Source: Pseudomonas citronellolis (GTDB taxonomy: Bacteria; Pseudomonadota; Gammaproteobacteria; Pseudomonadales; Pseudomonadaceae). From it: a stretch of 41,433 nucleotides of DNA. The position numbers and the translations under genes are program-made. The notes beneath the pieces were generated by a model, which ran no database searches, had not been told where the DNA came from, and saw nothing but the letters and a program-made list of their open reading frames with translations. Where the stretch lies: positions 1-41,433 of the forward strand of contig NZ_JARJLT010000025.1 of the NCBI RefSeq assembly GCF_029335315.1, in the 5' to 3' direction. Positions 15,603 through 25,414 of this stretch are shown here, one piece after another (the stretch's first letter is position 1; each line of letters opens with the position of its first letter).

Positions 15603-16850
15603 ATGGAGGCATTCAACGTCCGCGACGGGCAGCTGTTCGCGGAAGGCGTCGCGCTGTCGGCGCTCGCCGAGCGCTTCGGCACCCCCACCTACGTCTACTC
15701 GCGCGCTCACATCGAGCAGCAGTTCCGTTCCTACACCGACGCCCTGCAAGGCATGCCGCACCTGGTGTGCTTCGCGGTCAAGGCGAACTCCAACCTGGCC
15801 GTGCTGAACGTCCTGGCACGCCTGGGCTCGGGTTTCGACATCGTCTCCCGCGGTGAACTGGAACGCGTCCTGGCCGCCGGCGGCGACCCGGCCAAGGTGG
15901 TGTTCTCCGGCGTCGGCAAGTCCCGCGAGGACATGCGCCGCGCCCTGGAAGTCGGCGTGCACTGCTTCAACGTCGAATCCGCCGTGGAACTCGAGCGCCT
16001 GCAGGACGTGGCCGCGCAGCTCGGCGTGAAGGCGCCGGTCTCGCTGCGGGTAAACCCGGACGTGGACGCGCAGACCCACCCGTACATCTCCACCGGTCTG
16101 AAAGAGAACAAGTTCGGCGTCGACATCGACGCGGCCGAGGCCATCTACGCCCGCGCCGCCGAGCTGCCGAACCTGGACGTGAAGGGCGTGGACTGCCACA
16201 TCGGCTCGCAGCTGACCCAGCTGGAGCCCTTCCTCGACGCCCTCGACCGCCTGCTGGCGCTGATCGACCGCCTGGCCGCGCGCGGCATCGCCATCCGCCA
16301 CCTGGACCTGGGCGGCGGCCTCGGCGTGCGCTACCGCGACGAAACCCCGCCGCCGGCCAGCGACTACATCCGCGCCATCCGCGAGCGCCTGGGCAGCCGC
16401 CAGCTGACCCTGGTGTTCGAGCCGGGCCGTTACATCGTGGCCAACGCCGGCCTGCTGCTGACCCGCGTGGAGTACCTCAAGCACACCGCGCACAAGGACT
16501 TCGCCATCATCGACGCGGCGATGAACGACCTGATCCGCCCGGCCCTGTACCAGGCCTGGATGGACGTCACCCCGGTGCAGGCGCGCGCCGGCGAGAAGCG
16601 CAACTACGACCTGGTCGGGCCGATCTGCGAAACCGGCGACTTCCTCGCCAAGGACCGCGAGCTGGTCCTGGAGGAAGGCGACCTGCTGGCCGTGCGTTCG
16701 GCCGGCGCCTATGGTTTCGTCATGAGCTCCAACTACAACACCCGCGGCCGCGCCGCCGAGGTGCTGGTGGATGGCGAGCGGGCCTTCGAGGTGCGCCGCC
16801 GCGAGACCGTCCAGGAGCTTTACGCCGGCGAAAGCCTGCTGCCGGAGTGA
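15603..16850 (+). CDS. lysA: Diaminopimelate decarboxylase
   Basis: PLP enzyme that converts meso-diaminopimelate to L-lysine, the last step of lysine synthesis. The 415-residue protein is a fold-type III decarboxylase. The N-terminal barrel has the PLP lysine in CFAVKANSN (Lys60), the HIGSQ histidine motif, the GGGLG phosphate loop and [11 protein letters not shown]. The C-terminal beta domain has the substrate/active-site cysteine in [16 protein letters not shown] precedes the ATG. It is part of the lptM-lysA-dapF cluster. Confidence 0.97.
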   Translation: MEAFNVRDGQLFAEGVALSALAERFGTPTYVYSRAHIEQQFRSYTDALQGMPHLVCFAVKANSNLAVLNVLARLGSGFDIVSRGELERVLAAGGDPAKVVFSGVGKSREDMRRALEVGVHCFNVESAVELERLQDVAAQLGVKAPVSLRVNPDVDAQTHPYISTGLKENKFGVDIDAAEAIYARAAELPNLDVKGVDCHIGSQLTQLEPFLDALDRLLALIDRLAARGIAIRHLDLGGGLGVRYRDETPPPASDYIRAIRERLGSRQLTLVFEPGRYIVANAGLLLTRVEYLKHTAHKDFAIIDAAMNDLIRPALYQAWMDVTPVQARAGEKRNYDLVGPICETGDFLAKDRELVLEEGDLLAVRSAGAYGFVMSSNYNTRGRAAEVLVDGERAFEVRRRETVQELYAGESLLPE

Positions 16851-16860
16851 GGCCGAGACC

Positions 16861-17691
16861 ATGCTGCTGCGTTTCACCAAGATGCACGGGCTGGGCAATG
16901 ACTTCATGGTCCTCGACCTGGTCAGCCAGCACGCCCACGTGCTGCCCCGCCACGTCAAGAGCTGGGGCGACCGCAACACCGGCGTCGGCTTCGACCAGCT
17001 GCTGATCGTCGAGCCGCCGGGCAGCCCCGACGTCGACTTCCGCTACCGCATCTTCAACGCCGACGGCAGCGAAGTGGAGCAGTGCGGCAACGGCGCGCGC
17101 TGCTTCGCCCGCTTCGTGCTGGACAAGCGCCTGACGGTGAAGAAATCCATCCGTGTCGAGACCAAGGGCGGAATCATCGAGCTCAACGTCGCCAACGACG
17201 GCCAGGTCACCGTGGACATGGGCGCGCCGCGCCTGGACCCGCTACAGGTGCCGTTCCAGGCCGACGCCGAGGCGCTGAGCTACCGCCTCGAGGTCGACGG
17301 GCAGAGCGTCGAGCTGGCCGCCATCTCCATGGGCAACCCGCACGGCGTGCTGCGCGTGGACGACGTCGACAGCGCCCCGGTGCGCACCCTCGGCCCGCAG
17401 CTGGAAGTGCACCCGCGCTTCCCGGCCAAGGCCAACATCGGCTTCCTCCAGGTGGTCGACGCCAACCATGCGCGCCTGCGCGTGTGGGAACGCGGGGTCG
17501 GCGAGACCCTGGCCTGCGGCACCGGCGCCTGCGCCGCCGCCGTGGCCGGCATCCGCCAGGGCTGGCTGAGTTCGCCGGTGGCCATCGACCTGCCCGGCGG
17601 GCGCCTGAACATCGAGTGGGCAGGCCCCGGCCAGCCGGTTATGATGACCGGGCCCGCCGTGCGTGTGTACGAAGGCCAGGTCCGCCTATAA
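16861..17691 (+). CDS. dapF: Diaminopimelate epimerase
   Basis: PLP-independent epimerase that makes meso-diaminopimelate from the LL form for lysine and peptidoglycan. The 276-residue protein has the two catalytic cysteines in QCGNGARC (Cys75) and ACGTGAC (Cys219) and the [11 protein letters not shown] start. An open frame extends 90 bases upstream into lysA, but the ATG at 16861 follows GAGGCCGAG and gives the normal length. It lies 10 bases after lysA, so substrate supply and use are co-expressed. Confidence 0.97.
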   Translation: MLLRFTKMHGLGNDFMVLDLVSQHAHVLPRHVKSWGDRNTGVGFDQLLIVEPPGSPDVDFRYRIFNADGSEVEQCGNGARCFARFVLDKRLTVKKSIRVETKGGIIELNVANDGQVTVDMGAPRLDPLQVPFQADAEALSYRLEVDGQSVELAAISMGNPHGVLRVDDVDSAPVRTLGPQLEVHPRFPAKANIGFLQVVDANHARLRVWERGVGETLACGTGACAAAVAGIRQGWLSSPVAIDLPGGRLNIEWAGPGQPVMMTGPAVRVYEGQVRL

Positions 17692-17702
17692 CCGAGACGC
17701 CC

Positions 17703-18404
17703 ATGACCGAGAACAGCCCGGAAAACCGCCCGCCGCTGGATGCCGAACAGGTCGCCGAGTACCTGCGCCAGCATCCGGAATTCTTCGTCGAGCATGACGA
17801 GCTGATCCCGGAGATGCGTATCCCCCACGAGAGCGGCAGCGCCGTCTCGCTGGTGGAACGCCAGGTGCGCCTGCTGCGCGAGCGCAACATCGAGATGCGC
17901 CACCGCCTGGCGCAGCTGATGGATGTGGCCCGCGACAACGACCGGCTGTTCGACAAGACCCGCCGGCTGGTGCTCGACCTGCTCGACGCCACCAGCCTGG
18001 AAGACGTGGTCAGCACCGTGGAAGACAGCCTGCGCCACGAATTCCAGGTGCCCTTCGTCAGCCTGATCCTGTTCAGCGACAACAACCTGCCGGTGGGTCG
18101 CTCGGTGAGCAGCGCGGAAGCGCACCAGGCCATCGGCGGCCTGCTCTCCGGCGGCAAGACCGTCTGCGGCGTGCTGCGCCCCCACGAGCTGACCTTCCTG
18201 TTCGGCGAAGCCGAGCGCGACGGCGTCGGCTCGGCGGCGGTGGTCTCGCTGACCTACCAGGGCCTGCACGGCGTACTGGCGATCGGCAGCCCGGACCCGC
18301 AACACTACAAGAGCACCCTCGGCACCCTGTTCCTCGGCTACGTCGCCGAGGTCCTGGCCCGCGTCCTGCCGCGCTTCTCCACGCCGCTGCGTTCGGTACG
18401 CTGA
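17703..18404 (+). CDS. DUF484 (GAF-like) protein
   Basis: A 233-residue DUF484 protein. The N-terminal part has QVAEYLRQHPEFFVEHDEL and a coiled-coil-like segment (SLVERQVRLLRERNIEMRHR, about 48-70); the C-terminal two thirds is a GAF-like sensor fold. Family members are almost always found between dapF and xerC, as here. No function is firmly established. Eleven bases separate it from dapF. Confidence 0.93.
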   Translation: MTENSPENRPPLDAEQVAEYLRQHPEFFVEHDELIPEMRIPHESGSAVSLVERQVRLLRERNIEMRHRLAQLMDVARDNDRLFDKTRRLVLDLLDATSLEDVVSTVEDSLRHEFQVPFVSLILFSDNNLPVGRSVSSAEAHQAIGGLLSGGKTVCGVLRPHELTFLFGEAERDGVGSAAVVSLTYQGLHGVLAIGSPDPQHYKSTLGTLFLGYVAEVLARVLPRFSTPLRSVR

Positions 18405-18464
18405 CGGCGGCAAGCCTCTGGCGGCAAGCGCGGGCAGACGAGCCTTCCACCTGGAGCTTGCAGT

Positions 18465-19385
18465 TTGACGCTTGCAGTTGATCTCGACGCCTACCTCGAA
18501 CACCTGCGCAGCGAACGCCAGGTGTCCGCCCACACCCTCGCCGGCTACCAGCGCGACCTGCTCAAGGTCGTCGCCCTCTGCGACAAGCACGGTATCGCCG
18601 CCTGGGCCGACCTGCAGGTGCGCGAGCTGCGCGCCCAGGTCGCCCGCCTGCACGCCCAGGGCCTGTCCAGCCGCAGCCTGGCGCGGCTGCTCTCGGCGGT
18701 GCGCGGGCTCTACCAGTACCTGATCCGCGAAGGCCGCTGCCGGCACAACCCGGCCGACGGCCTGTCCGCGCCCAAGGCCGCGCGCAAGCTGCCGCGCACC
18801 CTCGACGCCGACCGCGCCGGCCAGTTGCTCGACGGCGCCCTGGAGGACGACTTCATCGCCCGCCGCGACCAGGCCATGCTGGAGCTGTTCTATTCCTCCG
18901 GCCTGCGCCTGTCCGAGTTGGTCGGCCTGGACCTCGACGGCCTCGACCTGTCCGCCGCGCTGGTACGCGTGCACGGCAAGGGCAACAAGGTCCGCGAGCT
19001 GCCGGTAGGCCGTGCCGCGCGCCAGGCCATCGAGGAATGGCTGCCGCTGCGCGAGCAGGCCCGCCCGGCCGACCGCGCGCTGTTCGTCGGCCACAGCGGC
19101 AAGCGCCTGACCCCGCGCGCCGTGCAGCTGCGCGTACGCCAGGCCGGCGTGCGCGAACTGGGCCAGCACCTGCATCCGCACATGCTGCGGCATTCCTTCG
19201 CCAGCCATATCCTGGAATCCTCCCAGGACCTGCGCGCGGTGCAGGAGCTGCTCGGCCACGCCGACATCGCCACCACGCAGATCTATACCCACCTGGACTT
19301 CCAGCACCTGGCCAAGGTCTACGACCAGGCCCACCCCCGCGCCCGACGCGGCAAACGAGACAGCGATACAGGAGCCGAGGAATGA
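18465..19385 (+). CDS. xerC: Tyrosine recombinase XerC (Sss)
   Basis: Site-specific recombinase that with XerD resolves chromosome dimers at dif. The 306-residue protein has an N-terminal SAM-like DNA-binding domain ([20 protein letters not shown]) and the catalytic domain with Arg in SSGLRLSEL, Lys in [21 protein letters not shown] (HxxR), the [11 protein letters not shown] motif and nucleophile Tyr274. The only start in frame near the family N-terminus is TTG at 18465, with CTGGAG about 10 bases upstream. Its stop overlaps the ATG of the HAD gene (ATGA). Confidence 0.95.
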   Translation: MTLAVDLDAYLEHLRSERQVSAHTLAGYQRDLLKVVALCDKHGIAAWADLQVRELRAQVARLHAQGLSSRSLARLLSAVRGLYQYLIREGRCRHNPADGLSAPKAARKLPRTLDADRAGQLLDGALEDDFIARRDQAMLELFYSSGLRLSELVGLDLDGLDLSAALVRVHGKGNKVRELPVGRAARQAIEEWLPLREQARPADRALFVGHSGKRLTPRAVQLRVRQAGVRELGQHLHPHMLRHSFASHILESSQDLRAVQELLGHADIATTQIYTHLDFQHLAKVYDQAHPRARRGKRDSDTGAEE

Positions 19386-20074
19386 GCATCCGGCTGGTCA
19401 CCTTCGACCTCGACGACACCCTGTGGGACGTCGCCCCGGTCATGAACAGCGCCGAGGCCACCCTGCGCGAATGGCTGGCGGTGAACGCCGCGCAACTGGG
19501 CCCGGTACCCATCGAACACCTGTGGGCGATCCGCGCGCGACTGATGCAGGTGGACCCGATGCTCAGGCACCGCCTGAGCGAACTGCGCCGGCGCATCCTC
19601 CTGCACGCCCTGCTCGACGCCGATTACCCGCAGGCGCAAGCCGAGGAGCTGGCCGAGGCCGGCTTCCAGGTGTTCCTGCAGGCGCGCCACCAGGTCAGCC
19701 TGTTCCCCGAGGTGCACCCGACCCTAGAGGCCCTGGCCAACCGCTTCATCCTCGGCGTGCTCACCAACGGCAACGCCGACGTGCGCCGCCTGGGCCTGGC
19801 CGACTACTTCCAGTTCGCCCTGTGCGCGGAAGAGCTGGGTATCGGCAAGCCCGACCCGAAGCCCTTCCAGGAAGCGCTCAGGCGCGCCGGCGTGGCCCCG
19901 CAGCAGGCGGTGCACATCGGCGACCATCCCAGCGACGACATCGCCGGCGCGCGCCGCGCGGGCCTGCAGGCGATCTGGTTCAACCCGGCTCGCAAAACCT
20001 GGGAAGGCGAGGAAGCGCCCAGCGCGATCATCCACAGCCTGGCCGAGCTGCCGGCGGTGCTGGCGCGCCTGTAG
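19382..20074 (+). CDS. HAD-superfamily hydrolase
   Basis: A 230-residue phosphatase-like protein. Motif [11 protein letters not shown] (about 8-17), motif II LTNGN, motif III lysine in IGKPDPKPF, and motif [15 protein letters not shown] are all intact, so it should be active. The helical cap between motifs I and II is of subclass I type. The ATGA overlap with xerC couples the two genes, an arrangement also known for E. coli xerC-yigB, whose product is a flavin mononucleotide phosphatase; a similar role is possible here. Confidence 0.94.
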   Translation: MSIRLVTFDLDDTLWDVAPVMNSAEATLREWLAVNAAQLGPVPIEHLWAIRARLMQVDPMLRHRLSELRRRILLHALLDADYPQAQAEELAEAGFQVFLQARHQVSLFPEVHPTLEALANRFILGVLTNGNADVRRLGLADYFQFALCAEELGIGKPDPKPFQEALRRAGVAPQQAVHIGDHPSDDIAGARRAGLQAIWFNPARKTWEGEEAPSAIIHSLAELPAVLARL

Positions 20075-20100
20075 GCGCCCGCCAGGCGGCGCAGGCAAGA

Positions 20101-20139
20101 AAAAGCCCGCCGCTCCCCTTCCGGGGAGGGCGGGCTTTT
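20101..20139. terminator. Bidirectional rho-independent terminator
   Basis: AAAAGCCCGCC (20101-20111) and CTCCCC (20113-20118) pair with GGGGAG (20123-20128) and GGCGGGCTTTT (20129-20139), with one bulged G. T-tracts occur on both strands. It lies between the convergent HAD and sutA genes. Confidence 0.92.
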
Positions 20140-20153
20140 CCACGACATCGCCC

Positions 20154-20477
20154 TTAGATGGGGCGGCTGCCGTACTTGCTGTCGGGCTTCTTCGGCGGGT
20201 CGGCGACCACGTTGGGCTCGATTTCCTGCACCTTGCCGCCGCGAGAGAGGAAATCCTCCATCGCCTTGGCCAGGGCATCGCGCTCCTTGTTCTTGGCCGC
20301 CACCGAAGGCAGCTCCTCTTCCTCTACGGCAGCCTTGGCTTTCTTGCCGCCAGAGGAAGCAGCAGGGGCCTCGTCGGCGTCGCCATCGGCTTCGCCATCG
20401 TCAGCCGCGGCCAGCTCCTCGCCGTCGTCCTCGTCGCCAGCTTCCAGCTCGTCTTGTTCCAGTTCTTCGTCGCTCAT
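20154..20477 (-). CDS. sutA: RNA-polymerase-associated regulator SutA
   Basis: A 107-residue acidic protein I recognise as SutA, which binds RNA polymerase in P. aeruginosa and broadens transcription during slow growth. It has a disordered, Asp/Glu-rich N-terminus (EELEQDELEAGDEDDGEEL), a central predicted helix (AAKNKERDALAKAMEDFLSR) and the conserved tail VVADPPKKPDSKYGSRPI. The ATG follows GAGGTTGAGC. The bidirectional terminator at 20101-20139 ends it. Confidence 0.93.
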   Translation of the reverse strand: MSDEELEQDELEAGDEDDGEELAAADDGEADGDADEAPAASSGGKKAKAAVEEEELPSVAAKNKERDALAKAMEDFLSRGGKVQEIEPNVVADPPKKPDSKYGSRPI

Positions 20478-20554
20478 TGCTCAACCTCGTGGTGCTGCAA
20501 AGCAGGTTAGTTATAGCCCAGCTGCGCGCTTTGACGAACGCCGCCGGAAAAAAT

Positions 20555-20980
20555 TCACGGAGCCTCACCCTGCAGGGTCGCCAGCACCTTGCGCGGCCCG
20601 CCGTGATCGCGGTGCTCGCCCAGGTAAACGCCCTGCCAGGTGCCCAGCGCCAGGCGTCCGGCGCTGACCGGCAGGGTCAGCTGGCAGCCCAGCAGGCTGG
20701 CCTTGAAGTGCGCGGGCAAATCGTCCGGCCCCTCGTAATCATGTTCATAGCCACCCTCGCCCTGCGGTACCAGACGATCGAAGAATCGCTCGAAGTCCCG
20801 CCGCACCGAGGGGTCGGCATTCTCGTTCAGCGTCAGCGACGCCGACGTGTGCTGCAACAGCAGGTGCAGCAAGCCGATCCGGCAACGCGCCAGCTCCGGT
20901 AGCGCCGCCAGCAACTCATCGGTGACCAGGTGGAAACCGCGCGACCGGGGTCGCAGGGTGATCAAAGTCTGCTGCCACAT
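20555..20980 (-). CDS. YjbQ family protein (UPF0047)
   Basis: A 141-residue small beta-rich enzyme of the YjbQ/UPF0047 family; some members have weak thiamine-phosphate synthase activity but the natural role is unclear. Family motifs: the [23 protein letters not shown] region (about 63-85), [19 protein letters not shown], and the C-terminal [19 protein letters not shown]. Conserved His residues in QHTSA, EHD and EHRDHG are consistent with a metal or active site. It is separated from sutA by 77 bases on the same strand. Confidence 0.93.
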   Translation of the reverse strand: MWQQTLITLRPRSRGFHLVTDELLAALPELARCRIGLLHLLLQHTSASLTLNENADPSVRRDFERFFDRLVPQGEGGYEHDYEGPDDLPAHFKASLLGCQLTLPVSAGRLALGTWQGVYLGEHRDHGGPRKVLATLQGEAP

Positions 20981-21039
20981 GGCGGGCCTCCGATTGGCTA
21001 CCGATGCGGGCGCATTCTAGCGAAAGGCGGGAAAAAACA

Positions 21040-21062
21040 AAGGGCGCCCGAGGGCGCCCTTC
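21040..21062 (-). terminator. Terminator of the glnK-amtB transcript
   Basis: AAGGGCGCCC-GA-GGGCGCCCTT forms a perfect stem 19 bases past the amtB stop. On the minus strand it is followed by TGTTTTTTCCC, a convincing T-tract. Confidence 0.9.
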
Positions 21063-21080
21063 GTCGAACTCGCGCGAACC

Positions 21081-22415
21081 TTACAGGTTGTAGCCGCGCT
21101 CGTTGTGCAGGGCCAGGTCCAGACCCACGGTTTCCTCTTCCTCGCTGACGCGCAGGCCGATGACCATGTCCAGCACCTTGAGGATGATGAAGCTGACGAT
21201 GCCGGTGTAGACGATGGTGAAGGCCACGCCCTTGAACTGGATGAACAGCTGGGCGCCGATGTCGGTGACGGTGCCGAAGCCACCCAGGGCCGGAGCGGCG
21301 AACACGCCGGTCAGCAGGGCGCCGACGATGCCGCCGACGGCGTGCACGCCGAAGGCGTCCAGGGAGTCGTCGTAGCCGATGGCGCGCTTGAGGGTGGTGG
21401 CGGCGAAGAAGCAGATCACGCCAGCGGCCAGGCCGAGGATGATCGCGCCCATCGGGCCGCAGGTGCCGGCGGCCGGGGTCACGGCTACCAGGCCGGCGAC
21501 GACGCCGGAGGCGATGCCCAGGGCGCTCGGCTTACCGTGAGCGATCCACTCGGCGAACATCCAGCCCAGGGCGGCGGCGGCGGTGGCGATCTGGGTCACC
21601 AGCATGGCCATGCCGGCGGTGCCGTTGGCGGCGGCGGCGGAACCGGCGTTGAAGCCGAACCAGCCCACCCACAGCAGGGCAGCGCCAACCAGGGTGTAGC
21701 CCAGGTTGTGCGGAGCCATGGCGGCAGTCGGGTAGCCCTTGCGCTTGCCCATCACCAGGCAGGCCACCAGGCCGGCGACACCGGCGTTGATGTGCACCAC
21801 GGTGCCACCGGCGAAGTCCAGCACGCCCCAGTCCCACAGCAGGCCGCCGTCACCGCTCCAGACCATGTGCGCGATCGGTGCGTAGACCAGGGTGAACCAC
21901 AGCGCGGTGAAGATCAGCAGCGCGGAGAATTTCATGCGCTCGGCGAAGGCACCGACGATCAGCGCCGGGGTGATGATCGCGAAGGTCATCTGGAACATCA
22001 CGAAGACGCTTTCCGGGAACAGCGCGGCGGCGGAGGTCAGGCCGGTGCTGGTCAGGCCGCTGAGGAAGGCCTTGTCGAAGCCGCCGACGAAGGAGGCGAA
22101 GTTGATCACGCCCTTTTCCATGCCGACGGTGTCGAAGGCCATGCTGTAGCCGTAGACGACCCAGAGGATGCTGACCAGCGCGGTGATCGCGAAGCACTGC
22201 ATCATGATCGACAGGACGTTCTTGGCGCGCACCATGCCGCCGTAGAACAGGGCCAGGCCGGGAATGGTCATCATCAGCACCAGGGCGCTGGAAATCAGCA
22301 TCCAGGCGGTGTCACCGCTGTTCAGGACCGGAGCCGCGGCCTCGTCGGCCATGGCCAGAGCGGGCATTGCGAGGGGCAATAGGGCGCCGAGCCCTGCGAA
22401 CTTGCGCAGAGTCAT
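21081..22415 (-). CDS. amtB: Ammonium transporter AmtB
   Basis: A 444-residue inner-membrane ammonium channel. An N-terminal signal-like segment (1-23) precedes 11 membrane helices. The twin pore histidines are in TAAMAPHNLGYTLVGA and AFGVHAVGGIVGALL, with WFGFNAGSA between. GlnK, encoded 41 bases upstream on the same strand, plugs the pore when nitrogen is sufficient. AGGAG lies upstream of the ATG. The C-terminal cytoplasmic tail (GLRVSEEEETVGLDLALHNERGY region) includes the usual GlnK-contact sequence. Confidence 0.97.
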   Translation of the reverse strand: MTLRKFAGLGALLPLAMPALAMADEAAAPVLNSGDTAWMLISSALVLMMTIPGLALFYGGMVRAKNVLSIMMQCFAITALVSILWVVYGYSMAFDTVGMEKGVINFASFVGGFDKAFLSGLTSTGLTSAAALFPESVFVMFQMTFAIITPALIVGAFAERMKFSALLIFTALWFTLVYAPIAHMVWSGDGGLLWDWGVLDFAGGTVVHINAGVAGLVACLVMGKRKGYPTAAMAPHNLGYTLVGAALLWVGWFGFNAGSAAAANGTAGMAMLVTQIATAAAALGWMFAEWIAHGKPSALGIASGVVAGLVAVTPAAGTCGPMGAIILGLAAGVICFFAATTLKRAIGYDDSLDAFGVHAVGGIVGALLTGVFAAPALGGFGTVTDIGAQLFIQFKGVAFTIVYTGIVSFIILKVLDMVIGLRVSEEEETVGLDLALHNERGYNL

Positions 22416-22456
22416 TTTTGTTTCTCCTGGGGCGTGGGGTTCGGTGTGGGCTTGGC

Positions 22457-23218
<762 letters not shown>

Positions 23219-23482
23219 ATGCTGCCGCCCAAAGCCTTCCTCGACGCCCTCGGCCAACAGGCCAGCCGCCTTTTCGGCGGTGAATCGCCGCTGCCCCGCG
23301 CCGAGCTGGAAGCGCAGTTCAAGGTCTTGCTGCAGAGCGCCTTCGGCAAGCTCGACCTGGTCAGCCGCGACGAATTCGACAGCCAGATGGTGGTGCTCGC
23401 CCGCACCCGCGCGCGCCTCGAGGCGCTGGAAGCCAAGGTCGCCGAAATGGAGGCCAAACTCACGCCGCCCGAGGCCGAATAA
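23219..23482 (+). CDS. ubiK: Ubiquinone biosynthesis accessory factor UbiK (YqiC/BMFP family)
   Basis: An 87-residue protein of the BMFP/YqiC family; UbiK supports aerobic ubiquinone synthesis by binding UbiJ and lipids. A predicted amphipathic N-terminal helix (MLPPKAFLDALGQQASRLF) is followed by a C-terminal coiled coil (SQMVVLARTRARLEALEAKVAEMEAKL) that forms trimers in relatives. It is 36 bases ahead of yifB and probably co-transcribed with it. Confidence 0.92.
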   Translation: MLPPKAFLDALGQQASRLFGGESPLPRAELEAQFKVLLQSAFGKLDLVSRDEFDSQMVVLARTRARLEALEAKVAEMEAKLTPPEAE

Positions 23483-23518
23483 GCCCGCAGCGGGCGGCAT
23501 GCGCTCAAGGAGAGAGGC

Positions 23519-25006
23519 ATGTCCCTGGCGATCGTCCACAGCCGCGCCCAGGTCGGCGTGGAAGCCCCCGGCGTCACCGTCGAGGCGCACCTGGCCAACG
23601 GCCTGCCGTCGCTGACCCTGGTCGGCCTGCCGGAAACCGCGGTCAAGGAAAGCAAGGACCGCGTGCGCAGCGCCATCCTCAACTCGGGCTTCGAATTCCC
23701 CGCCCGGCGCATCACCCTCAACCTCGCCCCGGCCGACCTGCCCAAGGACGGCGGACGCTTCGACCTGGCCATCGCCCTGGGCATCCTGGCCGCAGGCAAC
23801 CAGGTGCCCGGCGCCAACCTGGACGACCTCGAATGCCTCGGTGAACTGGCCCTTTCCGGCGCCCTGAGGCCCGTTCAGGGTGTGCTTCCTGCAGCCTTGG
23901 CGGCACGCGCGGCGGGAAGAAGTCTGGTAGTGCCGAGGGAAAACGCCGAAGAAGCCAGCCTGGCCAGCGGCCTGACGATCTACGCCATCGGCCACCTGCT
24001 GGAACTGGCCGCACACCTGAGCGGGCAGACCCCCCTGGCGCCCTACCAGGCCCGGGGCCTGCTGCGCGAGACGCCGCCCTACCCCGACCTCGCCGAAGTG
24101 CAGGGCCAGGCGGCGGCCAAGCGCGCCCTGCTGGTCGCCGCCGCTGGCTCGCACAACCTGTTGCTGAGCGGCCCCCCGGGCACCGGCAAGACCCTGCTGG
24201 CCAGCCGCCTGCCCGGCTTGTTGCCGCCGCTGAGCGAAGACGAAGCCTTACACGTGGCGGCCATCCACTCGGTGGCCGGGAGCGGCCCGCTGACCCACTG
24301 GCCGCAGCGCCCGTTCCGCCAGCCGCACCATAGCGCCTCGGCCGCCGCCCTGGTGGGTGGCGGCAGCCGACCGCAGCCGGGGGAGATCACCCTGGCCCAC
24401 GCCGGCGTGCTGTTCCTCGACGAGCTGCCGGAATTCGATCGCAAGGTACTCGAGGTGCTGCGCGAGCCCCTGGAAAGCGGGGAAATCGTCATCGCCCGGG
24501 CCAACGGCCGGGTCCGCTTCCCGGCGCGCTTCCAGCTGGTGGCGGCGATGAACCCCTGCCCCTGCGGCTACCTGGGCGACCCCAGCGGGCGCTGCCGCTG
24601 CACGCCGGAGCAGATCCAGCGCTACCGCAACAAGCTCTCCGGCCCACTGCTGGACCGTATCGACCTGCACCTGACCGTGGGCCGCGAAAGCACCCGGCTG
24701 GCGCCGCAAGGCAGCAGCCTCGGCAGCGCCGAAGTCGCCGCGCAGGTCGCCGACGCCCGCGCGCGGCAACTGAAACGCCAGGGCTGCGCGAACGCCGTCC
24801 TCGACCTCAAGTCAATGCACCAAAACTGTGCACTGAGTTCCCAGGACCAGACCTGGCTGGAATCCGCCGGCGAGCGCCTGGACCTCTCCCTGCGCGCCCT
24901 GCACCGCGTGCTCAAGGTCGCCCGTACCCTGGCCGACCTGGAAGGTGCGGAACACATCGCCCGCCCGCAGCTGGCCGAAGCCCTGCAATACCGCGCCGGT
25001 CACTGA
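23519..25006 (+). CDS. yifB: YifB/ComM family Mg-chelatase-like AAA+ ATPase
   Basis: A 495-residue AAA+ helicase-like protein. The N-terminal Lon-substrate-like (ChlI) domain spans about 1-170. The AAA+ core has Walker A GPPGTGKT (about 218), Walker B VLFLDELPEF, and the cysteine cluster CPCGYLGDPSGRCRC. A C-terminal Mg-chelatase subunit domain ends the protein. ComM in Vibrio and Haemophilus is a branch-migration helicase in natural transformation; the housekeeping role in Pseudomonas is less clear. AAGGAGAGAGG precedes the ATG. Confidence 0.95.
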   Translation: MSLAIVHSRAQVGVEAPGVTVEAHLANGLPSLTLVGLPETAVKESKDRVRSAILNSGFEFPARRITLNLAPADLPKDGGRFDLAIALGILAAGNQVPGANLDDLECLGELALSGALRPVQGVLPAALAARAAGRSLVVPRENAEEASLASGLTIYAIGHLLELAAHLSGQTPLAPYQARGLLRETPPYPDLAEVQGQAAAKRALLVAAAGSHNLLLSGPPGTGKTLLASRLPGLLPPLSEDEALHVAAIHSVAGSGPLTHWPQRPFRQPHHSASAAALVGGGSRPQPGEITLAHAGVLFLDELPEFDRKVLEVLREPLESGEIVIARANGRVRFPARFQLVAAMNPCPCGYLGDPSGRCRCTPEQIQRYRNKLSGPLLDRIDLHLTVGRESTRLAPQGSSLGSAEVAAQVADARARQLKRQGCANAVLDLKSMHQNCALSSQDQTWLESAGERLDLSLRALHRVLKVARTLADLEGAEHIARPQLAEALQYRAGH

Positions 25007-25009
25007 GCT

Positions 25010-25240
25010 TCAGCAGCGCCAGAACGGACGCATCGCCTCGATGCGCGCCTGTTCGCGGCTGATGCCGATATCGCGCAACTGCTCGTCGCTGAGTTCCAGC
25101 AACTGCCTGCGGGTGCGCACCCGCCGCCAGAACTGCTGCCAGCGGCTTTCCCGCGGGCCGCGCGGCGCCACGCGGGCGCCGTCGATGCCGAGCAGTTCCT
25201 GCTGGTACAAGGTCAGGCGTACATCGGTCAAACCGTTCAT
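25010..25240 (-). CDS. DUF1127 (YjiS-like) small protein
   Basis: A 76-residue basic protein with the DUF1127 core WQQFWRRVRTRRQLLELSDE then LRDIGISREQARIEAMRPFW. In other bacteria, members have been tied to RNA turnover and phosphate or carbon metabolism; none is assigned here. GAGGAGGAG lies before the ATG at 25240, a strong ribosome site. It is divergent from a MocR-type regulator, the same pairing as E. coli yjiS-yjiR, so the regulator probably controls it. Its stop is 3 bases from the yifB stop. Confidence 0.9.
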   Translation of the reverse strand: MNGLTDVRLTLYQQELLGIDGARVAPRGPRESRWQQFWRRVRTRRQLLELSDEQLRDIGISREQARIEAMRPFWRC

Positions 25241-25294
25241 TGGGCAACTCCTCCTCCAAGCCTGGGGATAGAGTGGCGAACGGACGGTTTTCAT

Positions 25295-25375
25295 TACAGA
25301 TTCAAAGAATCCATATTTCCTCCATACAGACAGGCGAAAAAACCAACTGAATGGCGTATTTTGGCCAGATCTGTA
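25295..25375. promoter_or_regulatory. Candidate MocR binding repeats
   Basis: TACAGA occurs at 25295-25300 and 25325-25330 as direct repeats 30 bases apart, and inverted as TCTGTA at 25370-25375. All lie in the gap between the divergent DUF1127 and MocR genes. Helically spaced direct repeats are typical of MocR-type regulators; binding is inferred. Confidence 0.45.
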
Positions 25376-25414
25376 CTGGTCAGCGCCGCGATGTCGCGGC
25401 ACGGGGCATCTGTG

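Noticed and set aside
20101-20139. Small RNA between HAD gene and sutA
   Set aside because: The hairpin with T-tracts on both sides is fully explained as a bidirectional terminator between convergent genes.
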